NCBI GenBank assembly: GCA_016869215.1
Contig: VGEP01000007.1
Span: forward strand, 1-64,000
Reading direction: 5' to 3'
Source: Alphaproteobacteria bacterium
Lineage (GTDB): Bacteria; Pseudomonadota; Alphaproteobacteria; Rhizobiales; Xanthobacteraceae
DNA length: 64,000 nt
Notes under the pieces: model-generated
The model's database searches: none
What the model was told of the DNA's origin: nothing
The model's input: only the letters and a program-made list of their open reading frames with translations
Translations under genes and position numbers: made by a program
Shown: one piece after another, positions 8,887-17,241 of the stretch
How the letters are laid out: each line of letters starts with the position of its first letter
How positions within the stretch are numbered: position 1 is the stretch's first letter

Positions 8887-9543
8887 TCAGTCGAAAATAT
8901 CCCACTGCTTGGGCTTGGGCGGCTCGGGCGGAGGTGCGGGCGGCTCAGGCGCGGCGGGTGCGGCAGCCGCAGGCGCCTGGCGTGCGGCGCGCTGGGCCGC
9001 ACGCTGGGCTGCGCGCTGCTGGGCCGGCGTGAGCTTCTGCTCAGGTTTTGGCGAAGCTTCGGGCTTGGGCGCTGCTTCAGGCTTTGCCGCGGCTTCAGGC
9101 TTTGCCGCGGCTTCAGGCTTGGGCGCCGGCTCCGGCTTGGCCCGTGTCGCAGTCGCCGGCGGAGCCGCGGGCTCCTCGGTTCGAGCGGCCGAACGCGCCG
9201 GTGGCTTGGCACCGGGCTGCGCCTGTCGCCGCGCTTTCGGGTCGGCGGGCGGCGCCGCGTTGGCGAGGCCCGCAAGATAGCCGGCAATCGCCGCGGCGCT
9301 CTCGCGGCTGTTGGTGTAGTGCGCGCGAAGGAAGCTCGCGAGGCCGCCCTGGCCCATCCCCTTGGCAAGACCCAGCGGGCTGGAATGGCAGCCGGAGCCT
9401 GTGCAATCCGACGAGAAAAGCTGCTGAGCGGTCTTGTTGGCGCTGAAGTTTTCCTGGGCGTTGACGAGCGATCCCGCGGCGGCAACCGCGAGCCAGATCG
9501 ATGTTGCAGTGCACAGTAATGCCGGAAGCCGGGCTCGACGCAT
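8887..9543 (-). CDS. Secreted cytochrome-c-like protein with a C-x4-CH motif and a long low-complexity tail
   Basis: About 218 residues. MRRARLPALLCTATSIWLAV is a signal peptide, probably cleaved after VNAQ. A compact domain of about 75 residues follows with SSDCTGSGCHSSPLGLAKGM and later FLRAHYTNSRESAAAIAGYL. That layout resembles a small c-type cytochrome: a heme motif near the N-terminus and an SxAxxAxYL-type last helix. The heme motif is C-x4-CH rather than C-x2-CH. The rest is a tail of repeated EAAAKP/EPAPKP units, then QRAAQRAARQAP, ending in proline-rich PPPEPPKPKQWDIFD. A TTG at 9555 has better Shine-Dalgarno spacing (GGGAGGTG) and could be the true start. Function unknown. Confidence 0.7.
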   Translation of the reverse strand: MRRARLPALLCTATSIWLAVAAAGSLVNAQENFSANKTAQQLFSSDCTGSGCHSSPLGLAKGMGQGGLASFLRAHYTNSRESAAAIAGYLAGLANAAPPADPKARRQAQPGAKPPARSAARTEEPAAPPATATRAKPEPAPKPEAAAKPEAAAKPEAAPKPEASPKPEQKLTPAQQRAAQRAAQRAARQAPAAAAPAAPEPPAPPPEPPKPKQWDIFD

Positions 9544-9784
9544 CGATCCGAACAACCTCACCTCCCTGCCCGCCGCCGCCGAACCATCCGTGCCCGGTCT
9601 TACCCCATATTCGCGCGAAAGTGAGGCCGACAAGACCGAACCCTGAGCCTTGTCCCAGCATTGCCGCCCACGTGCAACTTTGGTCTAATAAGGGCGTCCA
9701 CTAAGCGGTTTCCGCTTTGTCTGCGGAACCAGCCGGCCGGAGGCGTCCGGACGGGCAGTGGCAGTCAAGTGGCGAGGGCGGCCA

Positions 9785-11041
9785 ATGGACAGGCTGCTGG
9801 AATTTTTGCTCAGGCGATTCGTCCGCCGCGGAAGCCTTCGGCTCACGACGGCGAACGGAAGCGTTTTCACCGTTGGCGACGGCACCGGCAATCCGGTCGC
9901 GGTGCGCTTTGCTGAACCCGCCGCCCAGCGCAAGGTGTTGCTCGATCCCGAATTGAGGCTCGGCGAAGCCTACATGGACGGTACGCTAGTGCTCGAAGAG
10001 GGCACCGTCGCCGATCTGCTCGCGCTCGTTCTCGGACAGACGCCCGACGGCATGCCGCCGAACTGGGCACGCCCGCAATGGGCGCTGCGCTACCTCCATC
10101 GCCGGCTTCAGCAGTTCAACCGGCGCGCGAGGGCGCGGCGCAATGTCGCGCACCACTACGATCTCGACGGCCGGCTCTACTCGCTGTTCCTCGACGCCGA
10201 CCGGCAATACTCCTGCGCCTATTTCGAGACGCCGGACCAGTCGCTCGACGACGCACAGGTCGCCAAGAAGCGTCACCTCGCCGCGAAGCTCATGGTCCGC
10301 GAGGGCCAGCGCGTGCTCGACATCGGCTCCGGCTGGGGCGGCCTTGCGCTCTATATTTCCGAACTGTGCCGCGCGCACGTCACCGGGATCACGCTGTCGC
10401 GCGAGCAATGGCAGCAGGCCAGCGAGCGCGCCGCCGAACGCGGGCTGGCGGACGCGGCCCAGTTCCGTATGCAGGACTACCGCGACATCGACGAGTCTTT
10501 CGACCGGATCGTGTCGGTGGGCATGTTCGAGCACGTCGGGGTCGGCTACTACGACGCCTTCTTCCGCAAATGCGCGGGCCTGCTCGCCGACGACGGCGTG
10601 ATGGTGCTGCATTCCATCGGCCGGCCCGAGGGCCCGAACGTCACCAACCCCTGGATTGCCAAATACATCTTCCCCGGCGGCTATATCCCCGCGCTGTCGG
10701 AGGTGCTGCCGTCGATCGAGCGCGCCGGCCTGCTGGTGACCGACGTCGAGATTCTGCGCCTGCACTACGCCGAGACGCTGAAGCACTGGCGCGACCGCTT
10801 CCTCGCTCACCAGGACGAGGCCGCGAGGCTCTACGATCAGCGCTTTGTGCGGATGTGGGAATTCTATCTTGCGGCGTCGGAAATGGCGTTCCGCGAGCAG
10901 AACATGATGGTGTTCCAGATCCAGATTGCGCGCCGCCAGAACGCGGTCCCCCTCACCCGCGACTACATCGCCCGCGAGGAACGCCGCCTGCGCGCGCTTG
11001 AAGTCGGCGCACGGCCGCCGCTGCGGCTGGCGGGCGAGTAG
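9785..11041 (+). CDS. Cyclopropane-fatty-acyl-phospholipid synthase family SAM methyltransferase
   Basis: 418 residues. The N-terminal about 110 residues match the helical/SCP2-like lipid-binding portion of CFA synthases (MDGTLVLEEGTVADLLALVL). The C-terminal SAM domain has motif I VLDIGSGWGGLALYISE, then GITLSREQW, MQDYRD and VSVGMFEHVG, the CFA-family fingerprint. The expected reaction is transfer of a methylene group from SAM to a lipid double bond, but family members also perform other lipid methylations, so cfa is not assigned. The start at 9785 (MDRLLEFLL) follows GGCGAGGGCGG. It is divergent from the cytochrome-like gene. Confidence 0.88.
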   Translation: MDRLLEFLLRRFVRRGSLRLTTANGSVFTVGDGTGNPVAVRFAEPAAQRKVLLDPELRLGEAYMDGTLVLEEGTVADLLALVLGQTPDGMPPNWARPQWALRYLHRRLQQFNRRARARRNVAHHYDLDGRLYSLFLDADRQYSCAYFETPDQSLDDAQVAKKRHLAAKLMVREGQRVLDIGSGWGGLALYISELCRAHVTGITLSREQWQQASERAAERGLADAAQFRMQDYRDIDESFDRIVSVGMFEHVGVGYYDAFFRKCAGLLADDGVMVLHSIGRPEGPNVTNPWIAKYIFPGGYIPALSEVLPSIERAGLLVTDVEILRLHYAETLKHWRDRFLAHQDEAARLYDQRFVRMWEFYLAASEMAFREQNMMVFQIQIARRQNAVPLTRDYIAREERRLRALEVGARPPLRLAGE

Positions 11042-11237
11042 TGGCGGCCGCCTTAAGGCCAATCGAAACGTCAAGCGGTTCCTCGCCGCGCCGAAATTTT
11101 TCGATGGGGACGATGTGGATCAGCGGGGATAGGTCGGTCTCTGCCGGCTCGCGCACCGGCGCTTGGTGCTAAGCCTTTCGGGCACAACACGGCGCGCCCG
11201 CGCCGACGTGTTGCCGCAATCCGCAAGCATCAAGGCT

Positions 11238-11310
11238 AATGGTCCGATTCCAACATTCGCATCCCGTTTCGGCAGGCGCATTTGCGAATGTTTGGAATCA
11301 AAGGACCATT
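11238..11310. repeat. Long imperfect inverted repeat 1 upstream of dnaB
   Basis: AATGGTCC..GATTCCAA.CATTCGCA on the left pairs with its reverse complement (ending GGACCATT) on the right, giving a stem of about 25 bp with small bulges around a 20-nt loop. Together with the next hairpin it occupies the middle of the 440-bp gap 11042-11481. The remainder of that gap shows no ORF or clear promoter. Confidence 0.75.
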
Positions 11311-11325
11311 GGCAAGCGTAAAGTA

Positions 11326-11404
11326 CCAGTGGAGCTTTGGATTTGACATTCGCTTCGCGTGTTCGCAGCCAAGCGGGTAGCGAATGTTAAATCCGCTCCA
11401 CTGG
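11326..11404. repeat. Long imperfect inverted repeat 2 upstream of dnaB
   Basis: CCAGTGGAGC...GGATTTGACATTCGCT is mirrored by AGCGAATGTTAAATCCGCTCCACTGG. It shares the ACATTCGC tip motif with repeat 1, only 15 bp away. This looks like a dispersed palindromic element of a type I recall from Bradyrhizobium-like genomes (GGAGCGGATTTGACATTCGC); that recollection is not checked. It ends 77 bp before the dnaB start, so it may lie in the leader. Confidence 0.75.
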
Positions 11405-11481
11405 CGTCAGTCGTAGCGTGAGTCTGGCCGTTTCCAGTCGATAACAAGCGTTCCCAACAACAACATTTCCGCACGCGCGCA

Positions 11482-12984
11482 ATGGCCCCGCTCGAATCGA
11501 CCGCCCGCAAGCTGCCCGAACCCGTGGCTCCGCAATACCGCGCCGCGCCGCACAACATCGAGGCCGAGCAGGCGCTGCTCGGCGCGATCCTGGTCAACAA
11601 CGAGGCCTTCTACCGCGTCTCGGATTTCCTGGAGCCGCTGCACTTCTTCGAGCCGCTGCACCAGCAGATCTACGAGCTGGCGGGCAACCTGATCCGCGCC
11701 GGCAAGATCGCGACCCCGATCACGCTCAAGACCTTCCTGCCGTCCGACATCGACATCGGCGGGCTGACCGTCAGCCAGTATCTGGCGCGGCTCGCGGCCG
11801 AGGCCACCACCGTCATCAACGCCGCCGACTATGGCCGCACCGTCGGCGACCTCGCGGTCCGGCGTAACCTGATCCGCATCGGCGAGGACATGGTCAACCA
11901 GGCGTTCGACGCGCCGGTCGACTTCGCGCCGCGCGAGCAGATCGAGGACGCCGAGCGCAAGCTCTACGAGATCGCCGAGACCGGCCGCTTCGGCTCGGGC
12001 TTCCAGCGCTTCGCCCAGGCGCTGACCACCGCGGTCGACATGGCCGCCAAGGCCTACCAGCGCGACGGCAAGCTGTCCGGGCTCGCCACCGGGCTAAAAG
12101 ACCTCGACGCCAAGATGGGCGGCCTGCAGCACTCCGACCTGATCATCGTCGCGGGCCGCCCCGGCATGGGCAAGACCGCGCTCGCCACCAACATCGCCTA
12201 CAACATCGCCAAGGCCCACCGCGGCGAGACCCGCGCCGACGGCCATATCGAGACCGTGAACGGCGGCATCGTCGGCTTCTTCTCGCTGGAAATGTCGGCC
12301 GAGCAGCTCGCCACCCGCATCATCGCCGAACGCACCGGGATCGCGTCGTCGACCATCCGGCGCGGCGGCATCAGCGAGGCCGATTTCGAGACCATCAAGG
12401 ACGTCTCGATCGAATTGCAGGGCCTGCCGTTCTACGTCGACGAGACCGGCGGCCTCTCGATCGCGCAGCTTGCCGCGCGCGCGCGCAGGCTCAAGCGCCA
12501 GCGCGGCCTGGACGTTCTGTTCATCGACTACATCCAGCTGCTGCAGGGCTCGCAGCGCCGCCAGAGCGAAAGCCGCGTGCAGGAGGTGACCGAGATCACC
12601 ACCAACCTCAAAGCGCTGGCGAAGGAGCTGAACGTGCCGATCGTGGCGCTGTCCCAGCTCTCGCGCCAGGTTGAGAGCCGCGACGACAAGCGCCCGCAGC
12701 TATCGGACCTGCGCGAGTCGGGCTCCATCGAGCAGGACGCCGACGTGGTGATGTTCGTGTTCCGCGAGGAATACTACCTCTCCAACAAGGAGCCGCGGCC
12801 GGGCACCGAAGAGCACCTGAAGTGGCAGACCGACATGGCGCTCGTCCACGGCAAGGCCGAGGTCATTATCGGCAAGCAGCGCCACGGCCCGACCGGCACG
12901 GTGCAGTTGCAGTTCGAGGCGCAGGTCACACGCTTCGGCGACCTGTCGGCCGATCAGTATCTGCCCGAGCGGGCCGGCGATTAG
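11482..12984 (+). CDS. dnaB: Replicative DNA helicase DnaB
   Basis: Hexameric 5'-3' helicase at the replication fork. The 500-residue product has the N-terminal primase-interacting domain (APHNIEAEQALLGAIL), a linker helix and the RecA-type motor: Walker A GRPGMGKTALATNIAY, Walker B LDVLFIDYIQLL, the ALSQLSRQVE sensor and the DLRESGSIEQDADVV arginine-finger region. Length is normal. No intein is present in the usual insertion sites. No strong Shine-Dalgarno precedes the ATG at 11482. Confidence 0.98.
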   Translation: MAPLESTARKLPEPVAPQYRAAPHNIEAEQALLGAILVNNEAFYRVSDFLEPLHFFEPLHQQIYELAGNLIRAGKIATPITLKTFLPSDIDIGGLTVSQYLARLAAEATTVINAADYGRTVGDLAVRRNLIRIGEDMVNQAFDAPVDFAPREQIEDAERKLYEIAETGRFGSGFQRFAQALTTAVDMAAKAYQRDGKLSGLATGLKDLDAKMGGLQHSDLIIVAGRPGMGKTALATNIAYNIAKAHRGETRADGHIETVNGGIVGFFSLEMSAEQLATRIIAERTGIASSTIRRGGISEADFETIKDVSIELQGLPFYVDETGGLSIAQLAARARRLKRQRGLDVLFIDYIQLLQGSQRRQSESRVQEVTEITTNLKALAKELNVPIVALSQLSRQVESRDDKRPQLSDLRESGSIEQDADVVMFVFREEYYLSNKEPRPGTEEHLKWQTDMALVHGKAEVIIGKQRHGPTGTVQLQFEAQVTRFGDLSADQYLPERAGD

Positions 12985-13065
12985 GCCGTATACACATCGG
13001 CTTTAAGCCACTAGCCTTCCGGCTCCTTTTTGTTTGTCCCACAGACAGCAAGCAGAGCCGGAGCC

Positions 13066-14037
13066 ATGCGTACCATTACGACCGAAGAACACTTCACCTC
13101 GCCCGCCTTCCTCGCCGGTCCCGGCAAGGAGTTCACCGAACGCTTCAAGAATTCCGGCCCGCGCGGCCTCAAAGTCTACGAGCAGCTCCAGGACATCGGC
13201 GACGGACGCATCGCCGAGATGGACGCGGCCAAGATCGACGTGCAGGTGCTGTCGCTGAACTCGCCCGGCGTCGAGCAGGCCGATGTGGACGTGCAGCTAT
13301 CGGTGTCGCGCGAGGCCAACGACTATCTCGCAGACGCGATCAAGAAGCATCCGAAGCGGTACGCGGGCTTCGCCTCGGTGCCGACGGCGTCCCCCGACAA
13401 GGCCGCGGCCGAGATCGAGCGCTGCGTGAAGATGGGCTTCAAGGGCGCGAACATCAACGGCCACACCCGCGGCCGCTATCTCGACGACAAGTTCTTCGAT
13501 CCGATCCTGGAGCGCCTTTCGGCGCTGAACGTGCTGCTCTACCTGCACCCGACGCCGCCGCCCAGGGCCGTGGTCGAGGCGCAGTTCTCGGGCTTCTCGC
13601 CGGCCGTAAACGGCATGTTCGCCTCCGCCGGCTGGGCCTGGCACATCGAGACCGCTGTGCATCTCCTCCGCATGATTCTCGGCGGCGTGTTCGACCGCCA
13701 TCCAAAATTGCAGGTCGCGATTGGCCATCTCGGCGAAGGCATTCCGTTCATGATGCCGCGGCTGCAGAAGAACTTCTCGCAGGAGATCACCAAGCTGCAG
13801 CGGCCGATGGGCGCGTATCTCAAGGAGAACGTCCACTACACCTTCGGCGGCTTCAATTTTCCGGCGACGTTCCTCGACCTGCTGCTCGAAGTCGGCGTCG
13901 ACCGCATCATGTTCTCGGTCGACCATCCCTACGGCTCGATGGCGGAGGCGCGCTCGTTCCTCAACCACCTGCCGGTCAGCGCCGAGGACCGCGAGAAGAT
14001 CGCGCACGGCAACGCCGAGAAGCTGCTCGGGATGTAA
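13066..14037 (+). CDS. Amidohydrolase family 2 / ACMSD-like (decarboxylase or hydrolase)
   Basis: 323-residue metal-dependent TIM-barrel enzyme. MRTITTEEHFTSP gives the E-x-H metal motif at the first strand, as in gamma-resorcylate and 5-carboxyvanillate decarboxylases. GANINGHTRGRYLDD and LYLHPTPPPR provide further active-site loops, AIGHLGEGIPFMMPR a metal His, and FSVDHPYGS the catalytic Asp. Likely role: non-oxidative decarboxylation of an aromatic acid or a related hydrolysis; the substrate is not deducible. The start at 13066 has GGAG upstream; the track start at 13030 adds 12 unlikely residues. First gene of the block between dnaB and alr. Confidence 0.85.
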   Translation: MRTITTEEHFTSPAFLAGPGKEFTERFKNSGPRGLKVYEQLQDIGDGRIAEMDAAKIDVQVLSLNSPGVEQADVDVQLSVSREANDYLADAIKKHPKRYAGFASVPTASPDKAAAEIERCVKMGFKGANINGHTRGRYLDDKFFDPILERLSALNVLLYLHPTPPPRAVVEAQFSGFSPAVNGMFASAGWAWHIETAVHLLRMILGGVFDRHPKLQVAIGHLGEGIPFMMPRLQKNFSQEITKLQRPMGAYLKENVHYTFGGFNFPATFLDLLLEVGVDRIMFSVDHPYGSMAEARSFLNHLPVSAEDREKIAHGNAEKLLGM

Positions 14038-14067
14038 CGCCGCGCGGCGCGCGGCGCTGGAATAGCT

Positions 14068-14098
14068 ACGGGGGCCCGCGTTCCGCGACGGGCCCCGT
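14068..14098. terminator. Bidirectional terminator between amidohydrolase and cysteine-repeat gene
   Basis: ACGGGGGCCCGCG and CGACGGGCCCCGT form a long GC-rich stem, followed on the plus strand by GCATTTTC. It lies in the 81-bp convergent gap. Confidence 0.65.
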
Positions 14099-14118
14099 GC
14101 ATTTTCAGCGATCTTGCG

Positions 14119-14901
14119 TCAGCGCGTCGAGCGGGACGGAACCGATGCCGTTCCAAGTGCGCTCGGGCCGCGTCCCGGCAGCGTGCCCGCGCCAGGTCCA
14201 AGCAGGTCGGTCGTCCGAGCAAGCGGTCCACGCTGATTGGGGCGCTGCCCGCCGTTCGTCACCGAATTCTGGGTGCAGACGAAGCGGTTCGGGCCGGTCT
14301 GGACCTTCGCCGTGCCCGCCGGGCAGAAACACGCGGTGCCGGTGGACTTGCCGCCGATGCAGACGAGCCTCGGAGGCTGCGAGGACGGCGTGGTCTCGCC
14401 GCGGGGCGGCAACGGCACGCCCGAAGACGGCGCGTCGGCCGGCGGTTGACCCGCCGTGAGCCGGTCCATCGTGCAGACAAAGCGGCCCGGGCTGGTTTGC
14501 ACGGCCTTTGTGCCGGCCGAGCACAGGCAGACATTGAAGTCGGCCTTGCCGCCGATGCAAGTCACGTGCTGCGGATAGGGCACGGACCCGGGCTGCGGAT
14601 TTCGCTTTGCCGACACGCGCGACGGCGGGTCGTTGTCGACCTGCCAAGGCGTGGCCCTGTACCGATCCATCGTACACACGAAGTGGAACGCGCCGGTCTG
14701 CACCTGCTTGGTGTTGGCCGGGCAGATACAGGTCGAGCCGGTGCTCTGGCCGCCGATACACGTCAGCGGCGGAGGCTCCGACGCCGAGGCCGACGCGAAG
14801 CTGAGCAGGGTAGCGGCCGCCAGAACCGCGAGCGCGGCGGCAAAGCGATTGCGGATATGCCCGGGTGCGCGGTTTGGCCGGGCGCTTTCGATGCGAGCCA
14901 T
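14119..14901 (-). CDS. Secreted protein with three C-x9-C-x-C-x15-C repeats
   Basis: 260 residues. A signal peptide (RNRFAAALAVLAAATLLSFA, ending near ASASA) is followed by three copies of a 29-residue unit at about 48-76, 115-143 and 181-209. Each unit reads roughly C-IGG(K/Q)-x6-C-x-C-x-A-x-T-x2-VQT-x5-FVC, with identical spacing of all four cysteines (C-x9-C-x-C-x15-C). Linkers are Pro/Ser-rich. The 12 cysteines suggest two disulfides per unit in the periplasm or outside. The ATG at 14901 has an AGGAGG Shine-Dalgarno. No known family is recognised. It is divergent from the AraC regulator, which could control it. Confidence 0.8.
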   Translation of the reverse strand: MARIESARPNRAPGHIRNRFAAALAVLAAATLLSFASASASEPPPLTCIGGQSTGSTCICPANTKQVQTGAFHFVCTMDRYRATPWQVDNDPPSRVSAKRNPQPGSVPYPQHVTCIGGKADFNVCLCSAGTKAVQTSPGRFVCTMDRLTAGQPPADAPSSGVPLPPRGETTPSSQPPRLVCIGGKSTGTACFCPAGTAKVQTGPNRFVCTQNSVTNGGQRPNQRGPLARTTDLLGPGAGTLPGRGPSALGTASVPSRSTR

Positions 14902-15191
14902 GATGACCTCCTGAAGAGTTCATTTTTCGCCGTACGGGATCGTACGGCTTCCGCTGTATCGGACGCGGTGCACCTGCAGGACGTTCAGGGGCGTCAATGG
15001 ATTCCATCATCGAATCAGCAATTTAGGCTCGGAGCGCACAGCCCTGTGCGCGGCCAGCCAAGGGCGGCGCCGCGCGCATTGCGCTTTGAACGCAACCGGC
15101 AGCCGCAGCGACTAATTTCAAAGGCATCGGCACCGGCGCGCCCGCGGTCGGTGCCGATCCGGTCCAGGCCGTTTTCGACGAGGGGCAAGCC

Positions 15192-16169
15192 ATGGCCACG
15201 ATCCAAGCCGCCGCGTCATCGATCCGCGTTCCCGACCGGCTGGTCGCCGCCGGAGCCGTCCATTCGGAGCCCGGCCGCCAGGGGTTCATGAAGCAGAACA
15301 TGGAACTCGACTTCGTGAACCGCTCGCAGCGGGCATTCTCGGCCACCGTCAGGAATTTCGGCGCCGTCCGAGTCGCCCGCGTGCGCGGCGGGGCTTCGAC
15401 CTTCAAGCGCGCAAGCCGCCATCGTGCCGACGGGCGCGACCTCGTTTCGATCGTGATCAGCGGCGGCGGCCGCTTCTGCCTCGAAGGCAAGGATGAAGAC
15501 CGCCACTATTCCGGGTGCGGCGCGGCCGTTCTGGAAAGCCGCGAGGAGAGCGTCCTGCACTGCCTGGAAGACAGCGATGCCTGGACGCTGGTGATGGACC
15601 GTGCGCCGCTGGACCCGCTGCTCGCCGGTATACGCGCGCCGCTGCAGCGTTGCATTCAGGGCGACAACGCTGCGATGTGCCTGCTCGACGGTTATCTCAA
15701 GGTGCTGTTCTCGGTCGAGAGCTACGACGACCGCACGCTCGTCAGCCGTCACATCCGCGACCTCGCGCTGAGCGCGCTCGGGCTTTGCGGCGATGCGCAG
15801 GCGTATGTGCGCGAAGGCGGCGTGCGCGAGGCGCGCCTGCAGACCGTGCTCGACCGGCTGGCGCGCGACGCCGCCGAGCCCGGCCTCGATCCGGCGGCCT
15901 TCGCCGCGCGCCTGGACCTGTCGCCGCGCTATCTGCACCGCCTGCTGGAACCGACTGGCCGCTCGTTCAACGAACACCTGCTCAAGTGCCGGCTCGAACG
16001 CGCGTCCGCAATGCTGCGCGATCCGCACTGCTCGGAAATGAAGATCGCCGAAGTCGCGGCCAAAGCGGGCTTCTCCGACATCTCGCACTTCAACCGCAGC
16101 TTCCGCCGAGCCTACGGCGACACGCCGATCGGCGTGCGCGTCCGCGCGGCGCGCGCGCGGAGCGCGTGA
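15192..16169 (+). CDS. AraC-family transcriptional regulator
   Basis: 325 residues. The N-terminal about 200 residues have the character of the AraC-binding-like domain (ligand or oligomerisation; FSATVRNFGAVRVARV, SIVISGGGRFCLEG). The C-terminal about 100 residues carry both helix-turn-helices: DPAAFAARLDLSPRYLHRLL and IAEVAAKAGFSDISHFNRSF, followed by YGDTPIGVR. GAGGGG precedes the ATG at 15192. It is divergent from the cysteine-repeat gene across 290 bp and convergent with a Bug receptor 5 bp away, so either neighbour, or itself, could be the target. Confidence 0.93.
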   Translation: MATIQAAASSIRVPDRLVAAGAVHSEPGRQGFMKQNMELDFVNRSQRAFSATVRNFGAVRVARVRGGASTFKRASRHRADGRDLVSIVISGGGRFCLEGKDEDRHYSGCGAAVLESREESVLHCLEDSDAWTLVMDRAPLDPLLAGIRAPLQRCIQGDNAAMCLLDGYLKVLFSVESYDDRTLVSRHIRDLALSALGLCGDAQAYVREGGVREARLQTVLDRLARDAAEPGLDPAAFAARLDLSPRYLHRLLEPTGRSFNEHLLKCRLERASAMLRDPHCSEMKIAEVAAKAGFSDISHFNRSFRRAYGDTPIGVRVRAARARSA

Positions 16170-16174
16170 GCGCC

Positions 16175-17152
16175 CTACTGCGGCTGAATTCCCGCCGACT
16201 TGATGATCGCACCGAACTTCTCGATGCCGTCCTTCTGCAGCGCGGCGAATTCCTCGGGCGAGTTCGCAATGACGATCAGATCCTGACCTTCGAGCTTGGC
16301 GCGCGCGTCGGGCGCGAGGATCGCCTTCTTCATTTCCGCGTTCAGGCGCATCAGGATGTCCCGCGGCAGCTTCGCCGGCCCGAAGAAGCCGAACCAGGTC
16401 GAGGGTTTGCGGAAGCCGGGCACCAACTCTGTCATCGACGGCACGTTCGGCATCTTGGCGTAGCGCTGCGGCTCCAGGATCGCGAGCACCTTGGCCTTGC
16501 CGGAGTTCAACGCGCCGCGCGCGCTGGACAAGGAAATATGCAGCAGCTGGATGTGCCCCGCGGCAACGTCCTGCATCGGCTGCGAGACGCCGCGGTAGGG
16601 CACATGGGTGATGTCGACCCCCGCGGTGCGGTTGAACAGTTCGCCGGTCAGGTGGAACACCGAGCCGATGCCCGAACTCCCATAGGACAGCTTGCCCGGA
16701 TTGGCCTTGGCGTGGGCGATCAGCTCCGGCACGGAGTTCACCGGAAGCCCGGCGTTGATCACTAGCGCGGTCACCGGCTCCACGCCCGCCATGATCGGCG
16801 TGAAGTCGGCGACCTGGTCGTATGGCACGCTCTTCATCAGCAGCGCCGCAGTGACGTGCGAGGCCGGCGTCGAGGCCAGCAGCGTGTAGCCGTCGGGCGG
16901 CGACTTGGCGACCGCGTTGGAGCCGATGGTGCCGTTGGCGCCGGGCCGGTTGTCGACAATCACGGTCTGCCCGAGCGCCTCGGACAGCTTGGCCGCAACC
17001 AGACGCGCCAACATGTCGACAGTCGGCCCCGGTGGCGTCGGCACGACGATGGTGATGGGCTTGGCCTGCGGCCAGCCTTGCGCCGATGCGGACGCGATCG
17101 AGAGCCCCAACGCAAGAAGCAGGGCCGCAATGGCGCGCAAAAGTCCTGTCAT
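16175..17152 (-). CDS. Bug/TctC-type periplasmic substrate-binding receptor
   Basis: 325 residues. A signal peptide (LLRAIAALLLALGLSIASA) is cleaved near SAQG. The mature protein starts WPQAKPITIVVPTPPGPTVD, the hallmark of tripartite tricarboxylate transporter receptors. It also has IVDNRPGANGTIGSNAVAKS, VPYRGVSQPMQDV and a C-terminal EKFGAIIKSAGI. It binds small carboxylates in the periplasm. No tctA or tctB membrane gene is nearby, so it is an orphan receptor, as is usual for this expanded family. It is divergent from alr across 89 bp. Confidence 0.93.
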   Translation of the reverse strand: MTGLLRAIAALLLALGLSIASASAQGWPQAKPITIVVPTPPGPTVDMLARLVAAKLSEALGQTVIVDNRPGANGTIGSNAVAKSPPDGYTLLASTPASHVTAALLMKSVPYDQVADFTPIMAGVEPVTALVINAGLPVNSVPELIAHAKANPGKLSYGSSGIGSVFHLTGELFNRTAGVDITHVPYRGVSQPMQDVAAGHIQLLHISLSSARGALNSGKAKVLAILEPQRYAKMPNVPSMTELVPGFRKPSTWFGFFGPAKLPRDILMRLNAEMKKAILAPDARAKLEGQDLIVIANSPEEFAALQKDGIEKFGAIIKSAGIQPQ

Positions 17153-17241
17153 CGTCGCCTCCCTTGCCGCGCACTTTTATGCCGCTTTTATGCATCATAG
17201 CACTTTGACGCCGCCGTTCCGCAGCGCCATAACCCTGCACC

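Noticed and set aside
12985-13065. AGCC-TTCC-GGCT followed by T5 after dnaB
   Set aside because: Stem of only 4 bp; too weak to call a terminator.
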